Positions 26,586 to 35,834 of a stretch of DNA of 64,000 nt are shown here, piece after piece (position 1 is the stretch's first letter; the number at the start of each line of letters is the position of its first letter). The DNA is from Streptomyces justiciae. GTDB taxonomy: Bacteria; Actinomycetota; Actinomycetes; Streptomycetales; Streptomycetaceae. Location of the stretch: NCBI RefSeq assembly GCF_015163075.1, contig NZ_JADDXU010000013.1:124001-188000 (forward strand). Direction: 5' to 3'. Under the pieces are notes generated by a model. That model was not told the origin of the DNA. It worked only from the letters and a program-made list of their open reading frames with translations, and did no database searches. Position numbers and translations under genes: made by a program.

Positions 26586-27136
26586 ACGAAGCCGGTCGGG
26601 TCGTGTGACATACGCCGGACGCGATCCGAGAGGCCCGATGCTCAGCTGCTGCGGTCGCTGCCATCATCGTCGGATGACGGCCATGCAGCTGCCGGCAGGA
26701 TGGACGCTGGAGGAGATCCACAGGGTCTCAGGCGATCGGGAAGCCATTCCCCTCGACACCAACCGTGTCGTCTCCACGAGGCGTTGCGCGGTCTGTAGTC
26801 GCAGGCACCCACTTCAGGTCAGCGCTTCAAGACCCGTGTCAGTTTCCGTCTCATGCAGCGTCGTTCACAGTTGTACGGACGAAACCAGGGATGGTGGACG
26901 CTGAGACGACGGGCCGTCCAAAAACGCAGGTGTACGGGCCCGTCCGAGTTGAGTGACCACCACCACGCGGGAAAGCGTGCATCTGAGCCTCGTCACGAGA
27001 TGCTGTGCACGTCGCATCTCAAGCTTGGGACGCTTCTTCGGATGAATCACGACAATGTTGCACTTCTAACTAGTTCGCCTCGCGTGTGACGCAGGCGGCC
27101 TACGGTGACGGTCACGCGTAACAAGCAGGGGGGACC
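26586..27136. other. Intergenic region, no gene supported
   Basis: About 550 bases with lower GC than the surroundings. It holds the second copy of the direct repeat (26840-26853). Open frames here do not look coding. The end should carry the promoter of the membrane-protein gene at 27137. Confidence 0.4.
26840..26853 (+). repeat. Direct repeat copy 2 (possible attachment-site remnant)
   Basis: Exact second copy of CAGTTTCCGTCTCA (see 25521-25534), followed by a diverged continuation (CAGC-GTTC shared). Confidence 0.5.
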
Positions 27137-27955
27137 GTGAGCACACCACCGCCGCCGCAGAGGCCACCGCGCCCTGACGAAGTGCTTGCCTTCCACAACG
27201 GGGACACGCTGGAGAAAATCCCTGTCGTCCGCGACGCCGCACTCCCTCGACCGCCACGGTTTCCTTGGAAGGCGACAATGTCCGGGGGAGCCGCGGCAGT
27301 CGTTGTAGGCGTTTCCGTGGCTCTGGTGCTTCATCAGCAGACCAACTCGGGCAACAGAGACGGGAGAGCGCTGCCTCCAACAACACGCAGCATCGCGGGG
27401 GTCGCCAGCGGAGACAGTGAGACGTCGCTGGCGCCGACAGCGCAAGCTTCGCCGTCGAGTGCTGCACCGTCCCGCTCAGTCGCAGCAGAGTCGTCATGCG
27501 TCCCGGTGACCTACAAGACGCCTGCCGGTACGACCAGCTGTGAGCCGAAGGCCGATGTCTGTGTCGCCGGCGCACCCTGGTACGTCGAAGACATCGAGGT
27601 ACTGTGTGGTGGCCCTGCGCCCCTCCAGGCCATTCACGTCATCTCGCAACCTGCCACCGGTGGGGACCCGGGATCCACCTACTGTCTCGCGTGGACGGGT
27701 AGCAGCGACGGGGCGGGGAGGGACGCCACCCTTCTGATGAACGCGGCCGGTTATCAGTGTGGTGCGTATCTGGTCGGCTCAGACGGACAGGCGATCCAAG
27801 CAGACGGCACTTCGGTCTTCTCGGACAGTCCTCAATCTTGTGAGGGGTCCTACCCGGGCACCAGGATGACCTATCCGGGCGTCCTGGACTTTCCGATCGA
27901 GGGCGGTGCGCAGCCTCCCACGTACGTCTGTGTTGCTGAGAACTCGGGCGCATGA
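27137..27955 (+). CDS. Membrane-anchored protein with Cys-rich extracellular domain, unknown
   Basis: 272 residues. A proline-rich cytoplasmic head (STPPPPQRPPRP) leads to one membrane segment (MSGGAAAVVVGVSVALVL, about residues 48-66), then a Ser/Thr/Ala-rich linker and an extracellular domain with eight or more cysteines (SSCVPVTYK, TSCEPKADVCVAG, YCLAW, YQCGAY, YVCVAE). GTG 27137 has a GGGGGG ribosome site. No family is recognised. The Cys pattern suggests a disulfide-stabilised, possibly adhesive or sensing domain. Confidence 0.7.
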   Translation: MSTPPPPQRPPRPDEVLAFHNGDTLEKIPVVRDAALPRPPRFPWKATMSGGAAAVVVGVSVALVLHQQTNSGNRDGRALPPTTRSIAGVASGDSETSLAPTAQASPSSAAPSRSVAAESSCVPVTYKTPAGTTSCEPKADVCVAGAPWYVEDIEVLCGGPAPLQAIHVISQPATGGDPGSTYCLAWTGSSDGAGRDATLLMNAAGYQCGAYLVGSDGQAIQADGTSVFSDSPQSCEGSYPGTRMTYPGVLDFPIEGGAQPPTYVCVAENSGA

Positions 27956-28577
27956 GACGGAACAGCAATGAACAGAGCTATGGGTCGTAAGGCGACGGAC
28001 CACACGGCCGCACCACAAGCGCACCGGGTTCGTGGGTGATTGGCCGTTGAGCTGTGAGGGTCCAACTGTGTGACAACACCCACGCACCACGGGGAACAAT
28101 CGCGGACGCCGACGGCCCGGCGCAGGAGGTGAGAGGCACGCAACCTTCCTGGACGCGATCTGGTGACGTCGCCCGCCCGTTGCCCCGCCACTATCGGCGA
28201 GCACCTGTTCAGGGTGTTGTCCGCGCAGGCCCTCGCGAGGCTCACCCGGGCTGAGTGTTCCTCCGCCCGCCGACGAACCCTTGAGGTGAGGCCGAAAACC
28301 GACGCCGTCTGTGCCGATATGCCCGCTCGGAATGGTCAATTCCAGCCGTTGCTTTGGCATTTCCATGACAAAGCTGTGGGCGCGGTGCCACTCTTCTGCG
28401 GAAGTTCACGATTCCTTGACGGAATCCCCACGCGGAGCAACCGCTCAGCCCCCACCCCTCAACCCCCCACCTCCTTCCACCCGCATGCCGTGCAGCGCTC
28501 CGGACCGGCGTACCCCGCCGCTCCGTCCCGTTCACGACCCCCATCACGGGTCGCCCGTTGCATCGAAGGAGAATCCG
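27956..28577. other. Intergenic region, no gene supported
   Basis: About 620 bases before the M4 protease. At 28003-28046 it carries sequence similar to 25590-25720: the GCACCACAA-GCGCACC block is direct, while GGGTTC...GATTGGCC matches in inverted orientation (17 of 20). The last 100 bases are C-rich and probably hold the protease promoter. No coding frame is convincing. Confidence 0.4.
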
Positions 28578-30845
28578 TTGCCCCTGCGACGCCGCGCTCT
28601 TACCGCGCGCAGACGCACCAGCGCCCTGGCCCTCACGGCCATAGGCTCCCTGCTAGCCCTCGCCGCCCCGGGTCTCGCCACCGCGGTCCCGGCGGACCCG
28701 GGCCCCACGAAGATCACCGCTACCCCCAGGGCCGGCGCCGCCCAGCCGTCCCTGACGCCCGCCCGCCGCGCCGCCCTGATCGAGAGCGCCCGGTCCGCGG
28801 CGCCCCGCACGGCGCAGCGGATCGGCCTCGGCGCCCAGGAGAAGCTCGTCGTGAAGGACGTCATCAAGGACGCCGACGGCACCACGCACACCCGTTACGA
28901 ACGCTCCTACGCGGGGTTGCCCGTCCTCGGGGGTGACCTGGTCGTCCACGACAAGAGCGGTCGTACGACCGTCACCAAGGCGAGCCCCGCCCGACTTCAG
29001 GTCCCTTCGCTCCGGCCGGCAATCAGCGCAGCCGGTGCCGCCACCAAGGCCCTCGGCGTCTCGAAGAAGGCCGAGGTCAAGGGGGCCGAGACGGAGCGGG
29101 CGCCCCGCCTGGTGGTCCGGGCCGGGACCGGCAAGGCCGTGCTGGCCTGGGAGACCCTCGTCGAGGGCGTCCAGGAGGACGGCACCCCCAGCGAACTCCA
29201 GGTCGTCACCGACGCCACCACCGGCAAGGAGCTCCTTGCCGCGGAGCACGTCCACACCGGTTCCGGCACCGGTCAGTACGCCGGCGAGGTCGCAGTCGGC
29301 ACCACGCTGTCCGGATCGACGTACCAGCTCGTCGACCCCGACCGTGCCGGGCAGCGGACGTACGACCTCAACCAGGGCACCTCAGGCACCGGCACCCTGT
29401 TCACGGACGACAACGATGTCTGGGGCGACGGCCTGCCGTCCAACCGTCAGACCGCCGGTGTCGACGTGGCGTTCGGCGCGGCGGCCACCTGGGACTACTA
29501 CAAGGAGACGTACGGCCGCAACGGCATCCGCAACGACGGTGTCGCCGCCTACAGCCGCGCCCACTACGGCAACAACTACGTCAACGCCTTCTGGCAGGAC
29601 TCCTGCTTCTGCATGACGTACGGCGACGGCTCGGGCAACACCCATCCGCTGACCGCGCTCGACGTGGCCGCCCACGAGATGAGCCACGGCGTCACCGCCG
29701 CCACCGCGGGACTGATCTACTCGGGGGAGTCCGGCGGACTCAACGAGGCGACCTCCGACATCTTCGCCGCGGCCGTCGAGTTCTACGAGAACCTTCCGGC
29801 CGACCCCGGCGACTACCTCGTCGGCGAGAAGATCGACATCAACGGTGACGGCACACCGCTGCGTTACATGGACAAACCCTCCAAGGACGGCGCCTCCCGC
29901 GACAGTTGGAGCTCCACCCTCGGCGGCATCGACGTCCACTACTCCTCGGGCCCCGCGAACCACTTCTTCTACCTGCTCTCCGAGGGCAGCGGCGCCAAGA
30001 CCGTCAACGGCGTGGACTACGACAGCCCGACGTACGACGGGCAGCCCGTCACCGGCATCGGTATCCAGAACGCCGCCGCGATCTGGTACCGCGCGCTGAC
30101 GACGTACATGACCTCCACGACCAACTACGCCGGCGCCCGCACCGCCACCCTGTCGGCCGCCGGCGACCTGTTCGGCACCTACAGCCCGACCTACCTCGCC
30201 GTCGCCGACGCCTGGGCCGCGATCAACGTCGGCAACCGCATCGCCCTCGGCGTCAACCTCGCCCCGACCGCCGACCAGGTCAGCGGCATCAACCAGAACG
30301 TCAGCCTCCAACTGGACGCCTACACCACCAACACCGGCGCCGCCCTGACCTACGAGGCCACCGGACTGCCCGACGGTCTCGGCATCAGCCCGAGCGGTCT
30401 GATCAGCGGCACCCCGACGACCCTCGGCACCAGCGACGTCACGATCACCGTGACCGACAGCACCGGTGTGACCGCCTCGGACACCTTCACCTGGAAGATC
30501 GGCTATATCTACGCCAACGCCACCCGCGTCGACATCCCCGACAACGGGGCCGCCGTGGAGTCACCGCTGACCATCACCGGCCGCGACGGCAATGCCTCCG
30601 CGACCACCTCGGTCTACGTCAACATCGTCCACACCTACCGCGGCGACCTCACCGTCGACCTCGTCGGCCCCGACGGCACCGTCTACTCCCTCCTCAACCG
30701 CAGCGGCGGCTCCGCCGACAACGTCGACCAGACCTTCACCGTCGACGCCTCCGCGCAACCGCTCAACGGCACCTGGACCCTACGTGTGCAGGACCGGGAA
30801 GCGATCGACGTCGGGTACATCGCCCGCTGGCAGCTGACTCCCTGA
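28578..30845 (+). CDS. Secreted M4 (thermolysin-type) metalloprotease with Ig-like and P-domains
   Basis: A 755-residue exported neutral protease. A signal peptide (RRRALTARRRTSALALTAIG, cleaved near ATAVPA) and an FTP/PepSY-type propeptide precede the catalytic domain. The zinc site is HEMSH (about residue 366), with the third ligand in GGLNEATSD. The C-terminal region has an Ig-like putative domain (GLPDGLGISPSGLISGTP) and a P-domain (HTYRGDLTVDLVGPDG, GTWTLRVQD). The start is TTG 28578 behind AAGGAGA. The P-domain is close to that of the S8 protease about 6 kb upstream. Strong hairpin downstream. Confidence 0.93.
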   Translation: MPLRRRALTARRRTSALALTAIGSLLALAAPGLATAVPADPGPTKITATPRAGAAQPSLTPARRAALIESARSAAPRTAQRIGLGAQEKLVVKDVIKDADGTTHTRYERSYAGLPVLGGDLVVHDKSGRTTVTKASPARLQVPSLRPAISAAGAATKALGVSKKAEVKGAETERAPRLVVRAGTGKAVLAWETLVEGVQEDGTPSELQVVTDATTGKELLAAEHVHTGSGTGQYAGEVAVGTTLSGSTYQLVDPDRAGQRTYDLNQGTSGTGTLFTDDNDVWGDGLPSNRQTAGVDVAFGAAATWDYYKETYGRNGIRNDGVAAYSRAHYGNNYVNAFWQDSCFCMTYGDGSGNTHPLTALDVAAHEMSHGVTAATAGLIYSGESGGLNEATSDIFAAAVEFYENLPADPGDYLVGEKIDINGDGTPLRYMDKPSKDGASRDSWSSTLGGIDVHYSSGPANHFFYLLSEGSGAKTVNGVDYDSPTYDGQPVTGIGIQNAAAIWYRALTTYMTSTTNYAGARTATLSAAGDLFGTYSPTYLAVADAWAAINVGNRIALGVNLAPTADQVSGINQNVSLQLDAYTTNTGAALTYEATGLPDGLGISPSGLISGTPTTLGTSDVTITVTDSTGVTASDTFTWKIGYIYANATRVDIPDNGAAVESPLTITGRDGNASATTSVYVNIVHTYRGDLTVDLVGPDGTVYSLLNRSGGSADNVDQTFTVDASAQPLNGTWTLRVQDREAIDVGYIARWQLTP

Positions 30846-30865
30846 CACCCACGCCAAGTGCACGA

Positions 30866-30896
30866 CGCCGCCCGGGTCCTGGGGATCCGGGCGGCG
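30866..30896 (+). terminator. Intrinsic terminator of the M4 protease gene
   Basis: CGCCGCCCGG (30866-30875) pairs perfectly with CCGGGCGGCG (30887-30896) across an 11-base loop, 20 bases after the protease stop. Confidence 0.75.
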
Positions 30897-31112
30897 CCGG
30901 CCCTGGCGCGTGCGGAGCACGTGCTCGCGTCGAACGTCCGTCGCTGGAGTCAACGAGGCGATGAGTTCGCTGAGCTGTCGGCGGGGCGCCGATGCAGGAC
31001 TCAAGTGCTGCCTCGGCGAGTCGGCCATGACCACCATCAAGGGCTGGCGCCTCTTGCGACAGCTCCGCTGCGGCACCACGTGGAGCCTTGTCTGGCTGCG
31101 CCAAGCGTGCGG

Positions 31113-31511
31113 CTATTTCGGCATGACCATTCCCTGGTCCGTCACGTAGTAGCTGGCCATACACGTCGGAAATGCTGAGCTGTCTCCCGGACCCCCGCGC
31201 ATCTGAGACGAGTTGCAGAACTTGGACAGGATCTGCTGTCTCTCCTGATAGCTCAGCCCAGCAGGCTGATCGTTCTGCGACCCGTCGTCCCTCTGACCCT
31301 GCACTGAGGGGGTCGGGGAAGTGGTGTCCGAGCCGTCACTGGAACGCCCCACCCACACACCGAGGGAAAAGACTGCGGCCACGGCGATGGCACCCGCAAT
31401 CATCAGCGTCACAGGCCGCCTCCACCACGGAGTCTCAAGCCTTGCCAGGATGGCCTGATATTCCGGGTGCCTCTCGTACTCGTCTTGCCACCCGCTCGGC
31501 ACCTCGTTCAT
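31113..31511 (-). CDS. Single-pass membrane protein, unknown
   Basis: 132 residues from ATG 31511 (AAGGGG ribosome site). A short cytoplasmic region (EYERHPEYQAILARLE) leads to one membrane segment (PVTLMIAGAIAVAAVFSLGVWVG) and an extracellular tail rich in Ser/Asp with two Cys (KFCNSS, PTCMASYYV). The layout resembles the gene at 27137 in miniature. No family is recognised. Confidence 0.65.
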   Translation of the reverse strand: MNEVPSGWQDEYERHPEYQAILARLETPWWRRPVTLMIAGAIAVAAVFSLGVWVGRSSDGSDTTSPTPSVQGQRDDGSQNDQPAGLSYQERQQILSKFCNSSQMRGGPGDSSAFPTCMASYYVTDQGMVMPK

Positions 31512-31925
31512 GGCCACCCCTTCAGCCCAGCCGGCACTGAGATCGTGCGCGTAGAGCCGGGCGGCACACAGTATGCGCAAGATCCACATCATCTCTACGT
31601 GCACGCCTCAACTGTGATCAAGGCGTGAGGGATTCAAGCCTTTCAGGATGCTCCTGCGGGCGGAGGCGGTCCTGCGCCGGCGCGGGTCAGTTCCGCGATG
31701 TCGTAGACGGAACTGGGATTTCCAGTGTGGGGAGCCCGGCGTCCTGGTCCCGGGTTGGTCCATGCGGATTGGGCAGCGGTCAGGACCCCCGGTCAGGCCG
31801 AGGGACTCGGTCAGTACGTCGAGGCACGGCACAGCAGCCCGTAGAGCCTGGTCCAGCTGATCACGTACACGTACACCGCCTCGGGGTGGCAGGCGCCTGT
31901 CGATCAGGTTGGAGTACGCGCGCAG
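31512..31925. other. Intergenic region, no gene supported
   Basis: About 400 bases between the membrane-protein gene and a hydrolase fragment. Open frames on both strands have unusual composition for this genome and no recognisable motif. Confidence 0.35.
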
Positions 31926-32126
31926 GTGGTCGCGACCGGGGCCCGCCGCGTCATCCTCGTGCACTGGGACGACTTCATCACCGGGCTGCACCAGCCCCTG
32001 CGGCCCATGCTCTACTGCCTGGACGACCTCGATGCCACGATGAGCGGGCTCCTGTCCCTGGCCCGCCGCGACGGTGTGGACGTCGTCCTGCCCGTCGCCT
32101 GGCACCCGAGCGCCCCTCTCGAGTGA
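31926..32126 (+). pseudogene. MBL-fold hydrolase C-terminal fragment
   Basis: Reads RRVILVHWDDFITGL, PMLYCLDDLDATMSGLL and DGVDVVLPVAWHP to a stop. The HWDDF segment and the ending match the C-terminus of Streptomyces metallo-beta-lactamase-fold hydrolases as I recall them. The HxHxDH metal site and a start are missing, so this is a relic. Confidence 0.5.
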
Positions 32127-32351
32127 ACCCCTCACCAAGGTCCGTCTGGTCCCGCGCAGTAGCGGTTCGGCCGACTGCGCACGGCGTTCACCACGATGCC
32201 AGGCCTCGTTGCGCATCCGGGGTCTGCGCGATGGCGCGCCACCGGGTCGCGGTGTGGTGGTGGGCGTGATCGGCCTGACACGAGCCTGACGACCCGTCAC
32301 CGCCCCTGGCCACGGGGCAACTTGCGGCAAGGAGCCGGGCGGCGGGTGCGG

Positions 32352-33620
32352 CTACCGCTCGGCCTCAGCAGGTAGCGCGGATGGGGCAGATGGTGTTCTG
32401 TCGTCATGGGGTTCCAGGTCGTACGGCGAGGAGGCCGTGCGGTCGGGCAGGCGGTCCTGGGCGGCGCGGAGCACGTGGGCGAGCAGGTGTGCGCGTCCGG
32501 CGGCGATGGGGCCGAGGATCGCGAGGACGAGGACGTACCCGGCGATGAACGGGGCGAGGCGGGCGTCGAGCCCGGCACTGGCAGCCATGGCGGCCAGGAT
32601 GAGTGCGAACTCCCCCCGGGCGACGAGGGTGGTGGCGATCTCGGCGGCGCTCTCGGTGCCGTAGCGGTACAGGCGGGCGACGAGGAGCCCAGCGACGATG
32701 TTCATGACGAGGGTCAGCGCTGCCGCGGCGGTGACCGGTCCGACGACGGACAGGAGGTCGCCGGGGTCGATGGAGAGTCCGAAGGCGAAGAAGAAGATCG
32801 CGGCGAAGGCGTCGCGCAACGGATGCACGAGTTCCCGGATGCGCGGGCCGGAGGGCGTGCCTGCCAGGATGAGACCCACCATGAACGCGCCGATGGCATC
32901 GGCGACTCCGAGTGTCTCGGAGACTCCGGCCACGAGGACGGCCGCCCCGAGGAAGCTGATGACGAGCAGTTCGTTGTCGCGGGTCGCGATCAGGCGGCCG
33001 ACCAGTTTGGTGCCGTAGCGGGCCGCTGCGGCCAGCACGAGCAGGAAACCGAAAGCCTTGGCGCCCTGCAGGGCCATGTCCCCGGCACCCTGGGCACCGC
33101 TGATGACCGGCTGGAGCGCGGCGAGGTACAGCGCGAGGAAGATGTCCTCCACCACGATGACGCCCAGGATGAGACGAGTCTCCGGGCGGCCGATGCGGCC
33201 CAGGTCGATGAGGATCTTGGTGACGATGGCGGAGGAGGAGATCCCCAGGACACCGGCGAGCACGAGCGCCTCCCGGGCACCCCATCCCAGGGCGAACCCA
33301 AAGGCCAGGCCCGCGCCTACGTTGAGCAGCAGATAGGTTCCGCCCGCCGTCAGCAGGCGTCGGCCGCCGCGCTTGATGTCGTCGAGGTGGAACTCCAGGC
33401 CCAGGTAGAACAGCAGCAGCACCAGTCCGAGCGCGGAGAGCATCTCGAAGTCGTGCGCGTCCTCGACGATGACCAGGCCCGGGGTGTGTGGGCCGAGGAT
33501 GATGCCCGCGAGCATGAACAGCGGGATCGTCGGGAGTCCGATCCTGCCGCCGAGGCGGGCGAGGAGAGCGGCGGCCAGGAAAGCGCCGCCCATCGCGAGA
33601 AGGCTGTCAGCGTGTCCCAC
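32352..33620 (-). CDS. CPA2-family cation:proton antiporter
   Basis: 422 residues with about 12 membrane segments, of the Na/H exchanger (KefB/KhtU-like) family. Typical features are GLPTIPLFMLAGIILGPH, LGLEFHLDD, GVLGISSSAIVTKIL and VVEDIFLALY. Start is GTG 33620 with GGAAGG upstream. Actinobacterial relatives are usually coupled with a TrkA-C/KhtT-like regulatory gene; none is adjacent here. Likely extrudes K+ or Na+ in exchange for protons. Confidence 0.9.
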   Translation of the reverse strand: MGHADSLLAMGGAFLAAALLARLGGRIGLPTIPLFMLAGIILGPHTPGLVIVEDAHDFEMLSALGLVLLLFYLGLEFHLDDIKRGGRRLLTAGGTYLLLNVGAGLAFGFALGWGAREALVLAGVLGISSSAIVTKILIDLGRIGRPETRLILGVIVVEDIFLALYLAALQPVISGAQGAGDMALQGAKAFGFLLVLAAAARYGTKLVGRLIATRDNELLVISFLGAAVLVAGVSETLGVADAIGAFMVGLILAGTPSGPRIRELVHPLRDAFAAIFFFAFGLSIDPGDLLSVVGPVTAAAALTLVMNIVAGLLVARLYRYGTESAAEIATTLVARGEFALILAAMAASAGLDARLAPFIAGYVLVLAILGPIAAGRAHLLAHVLRAAQDRLPDRTASSPYDLEPHDDRTPSAPSALPAEAER

Positions 33621-34320
33621 GGGTCACCGCCTTCCCGGGTGCACAAGTGGCAGATCGTTTCACCGTGCGGGGATGGATAAGAGATCCTCCTTCGTGGGGC
33701 TGTGACGAGCAGCGTCGTGCGCTGTTCGGCGCGGCTATGACAAGCAACGCGAACCGAGGTGGCGCTGCCAGCCTCACACGGGCACCGATGGCCTCACCAT
33801 CGGTGCTCGCACCCATTTTCGGGTGGGGGAGACGCCCAACTCCCTTCTCACACGCGCCGGTGGTCGATCGAAGCCGGCTCACCGCCGCCCCGAGGCCGGC
33901 CGTGCGGTGGCCGAAGCCGACGGACCGGCTTCGACGAGGTCACGGGCGGCGACAGATTTGAGGACGTGGCCGGAGGCCTGCGATGCCGGCGTGGATGCGC
34001 AGGCGGGGCGGTGTTCATCAGGTCTGGCACCTATGGCCGCGACGATCGGCGCGGTAAAGCCCCGTCTACACGGTGTTCCCCTCCCAAGATGGGTGCTGGT
34101 TCCGATAGGCGGCCCTGGCTCAGCAGATGACCATGGGGTTGGTGGGATGCGCGAGTCGCCCGGCGGTCGGGCCCGGCCGGTCGGCGGCGTACTGGCGGAC
34201 TGCCCTTGGTATCCATGATCGCGTCGGCTGACGGCCGTATGACGAGGTACCGGGCGGCCTGCGCAGCGGTTCCCATCGACCGATTCGGTGTGGGCATCGG
34301 ACACCCCTCGAGGAGGAGAC
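33621..34320. other. 700-base region without a supported gene
   Basis: Between the antiporter start and the DUF3040 gene. Both strands have open frames, as expected at this GC content, but none has a ribosome site plus a recognisable sequence. Promoters for the two flanking genes must lie here. Confidence 0.4.
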
Positions 34321-34596
34321 ATGGCCCCGTTCGAGGAGCAGTCGCTGCGGGACATCGCTGAGCGGCTGCGGCGCGAGGATCCCGGCCTGGCACGCGCCTT
34401 GCAGGAGCACCACCCCGTCCATCCACGTCGCCGACACCGGCGCTGGCCGGCGTGGGCCCTGCTGGTGCTCGCCGTCGTGGCACTGGCCCTTGGCATGGTG
34501 CTGCCGCATGGCCTGCTCGTCGCCACCGGCCTGGTGCTGGTTGGGATCGCCGCGAACCTGTTCGACCCGCTACCGCCCAGGCCCCGGCCTCGGTGA
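34321..34596 (+). CDS. DUF3040 membrane protein
   Basis: 91 residues. The start EEQSLRDIAERLRREDPGLA is the DUF3040 signature. Two membrane segments follow (WALLVLAVVALALGMVL, GLLVATGLVLVGIAANL). ATG 34321 lies behind GAGGAGGAG. The family is widespread in actinomycetes with no known function. Confidence 0.85.
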   Translation: MAPFEEQSLRDIAERLRREDPGLARALQEHHPVHPRRRHRRWPAWALLVLAVVALALGMVLPHGLLVATGLVLVGIAANLFDPLPPRPRPR

Positions 34597-34997
34597 TGCA
34601 TGAGCGGCGCCATTTCGCGACGTCCAATGCCGGCTGCGGTCCTGGCCACCGCTGGTGTGGACATCTCCGTCGTGGTCCCCGCGGCCGACGCCCTCTGCAG
34701 TTCGGGCATGGAGTGGCAGCACCTGGCGCCCAGTAGCTGTTGCTGTTCCGGCCTTGAGGGGTGTGGGTCGAACGGGAGTCTCGGTCGGGTGACCGCTGCT
34801 GGCCGCAGGCATGAAGGCAGGGCCTCTCGGTAGCTCGGGTTGCGAAGCCAACTGAGATCCAGGAGACCCAATTGCCACGTTTCTAGGTGCTCGCGCCGGT
34901 GGAGTTCAACTCGGCTGCACCGTCGTGTGGTTGTGTCGCTCACCGGTTCGGAAACGCGGCCAACCACCCGGAACGTGCTCGGCGATATCCCTCGGGG
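34597..34997. other. Intergenic region, no gene supported
   Basis: 400 bases between the DUF3040 gene and the transposase relic; no motif or ribosome-site-supported frame is seen. Confidence 0.4.
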
Positions 34998-35190
34998 ATG
35001 ACGGACGCGGAGTGGGCCGTGGTCCGGCGGCTATTGCCGGTGCCGCCCTCGTCCACTGCGGTGGATAGTCGAGCGCTTCTTAGCTCATCTGATGCGTACC
35101 CGCCGCCTGACACGCGACTACGAACGGCGCACCACCAGCGCCGAAGCGATGGCCTACTGGTCGCTGATCCTGCGCATGACCCGCTGCCTG
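34998..35190 (+). pseudogene. IS5-type transposase with large internal deletion
   Basis: Starts MTDAEWAVVRRLLPVP, the N-terminus of IS5-type transposases. After about 70 bases the next frame reads ERFLAHL, RRLTRDYERR and SAEAMAYWSLILRM, the C-terminus. The whole DDE core is missing and the halves are out of frame. It is a dead internal-deletion derivative. Confidence 0.75.
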
Positions 35191-35253
35191 CCCGGCTCCA
35201 CTCGCAGCCAGCGTAAACCGGCCTGGCTGCGAGTGGAGCCGGGCAGGCAGCGG
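35181..35253. repeat. Perfect 31-bp inverted repeat
   Basis: Arms at 35181-35211 and 35223-35253 are exactly complementary over 31 bases with an 11-base loop. The left arm overlaps the last codons of the transposase relic (CGCTGCCTGCCCGG...). It is far longer than a usual terminator. Confidence 0.9.
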
Positions 35254-35834
35254 CGTGCGACCAGGCGTTTCGCCTTCGACTGCAATGCCTTAAACCCGTT
35301 CCGGCACCGCGTCTATGCCGAACGCCGCGACCATCTCCTGGCACGTCAACGGCCCTTGATGAAGCTGGCGGCGGTCCGTGAGCGCCTGCAGAATGCGCTG
35401 GTAATCACCGACAGCGCCGACCAGGCCAGCCCCTCACGTCACACCGGCACCTGCGACTTCGACTTCGCCGCGGTCGGCACCTGCGACGTCCTTCCTGCCC
35501 GCTTTCGTCCACGGGGGCCAGCACCTCGCCGACCCGCGAGCGGCGATGGCCCGCTCCTTCCATTCCCGCTCGGCCACGGCAACTCGGCCTGCCCTTTGCT
35601 TGACCAACAGAATCGCCGTCCTCAACCCACAACATCTGATGCCTGCCCTATAACGTTCCAGGTTCCGGTGGGAGCGCATCCTTGCGAGCGTGACGTGGTC
35701 GGCCTGCCTGGAGCGGTACCGACAGGGCTGCACCAGAGAGTGCTCGGCAAGGCAGAGGGCGGACATGTGCGACTGAATGCCCTGGAGCGGGCTGTCGCCA
35801 CAGTTCCGCGCGACAGGGATGGGAGAGGTGGCTG
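35254..35834. other. Region without a supported gene
   Basis: 580 bases after the hairpin. Frames are open on both strands, but none shows a start with ribosome site and a recognisable family. It probably includes IS debris and, at the right end, the promoter of the secreted protein at 35835. Confidence 0.35.

Noticed and set aside
25198..26853. tRNA gene as integration site of the decayed element
   Set aside because: No cloverleaf or CCA-flanked tRNA end could be recognised near the integrase fragment or the repeats.
32406..33680. 424-codon acidic frame opposite the antiporter
   Set aside because: Glu/Asp/Gln-rich low-complexity translation typical of the antisense of a membrane protein.
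33621..34320. Regulatory partner gene for the CPA2 antiporter
   Set aside because: No frame resembles a TrkA-C or KhtT-type protein in the adjacent gap.
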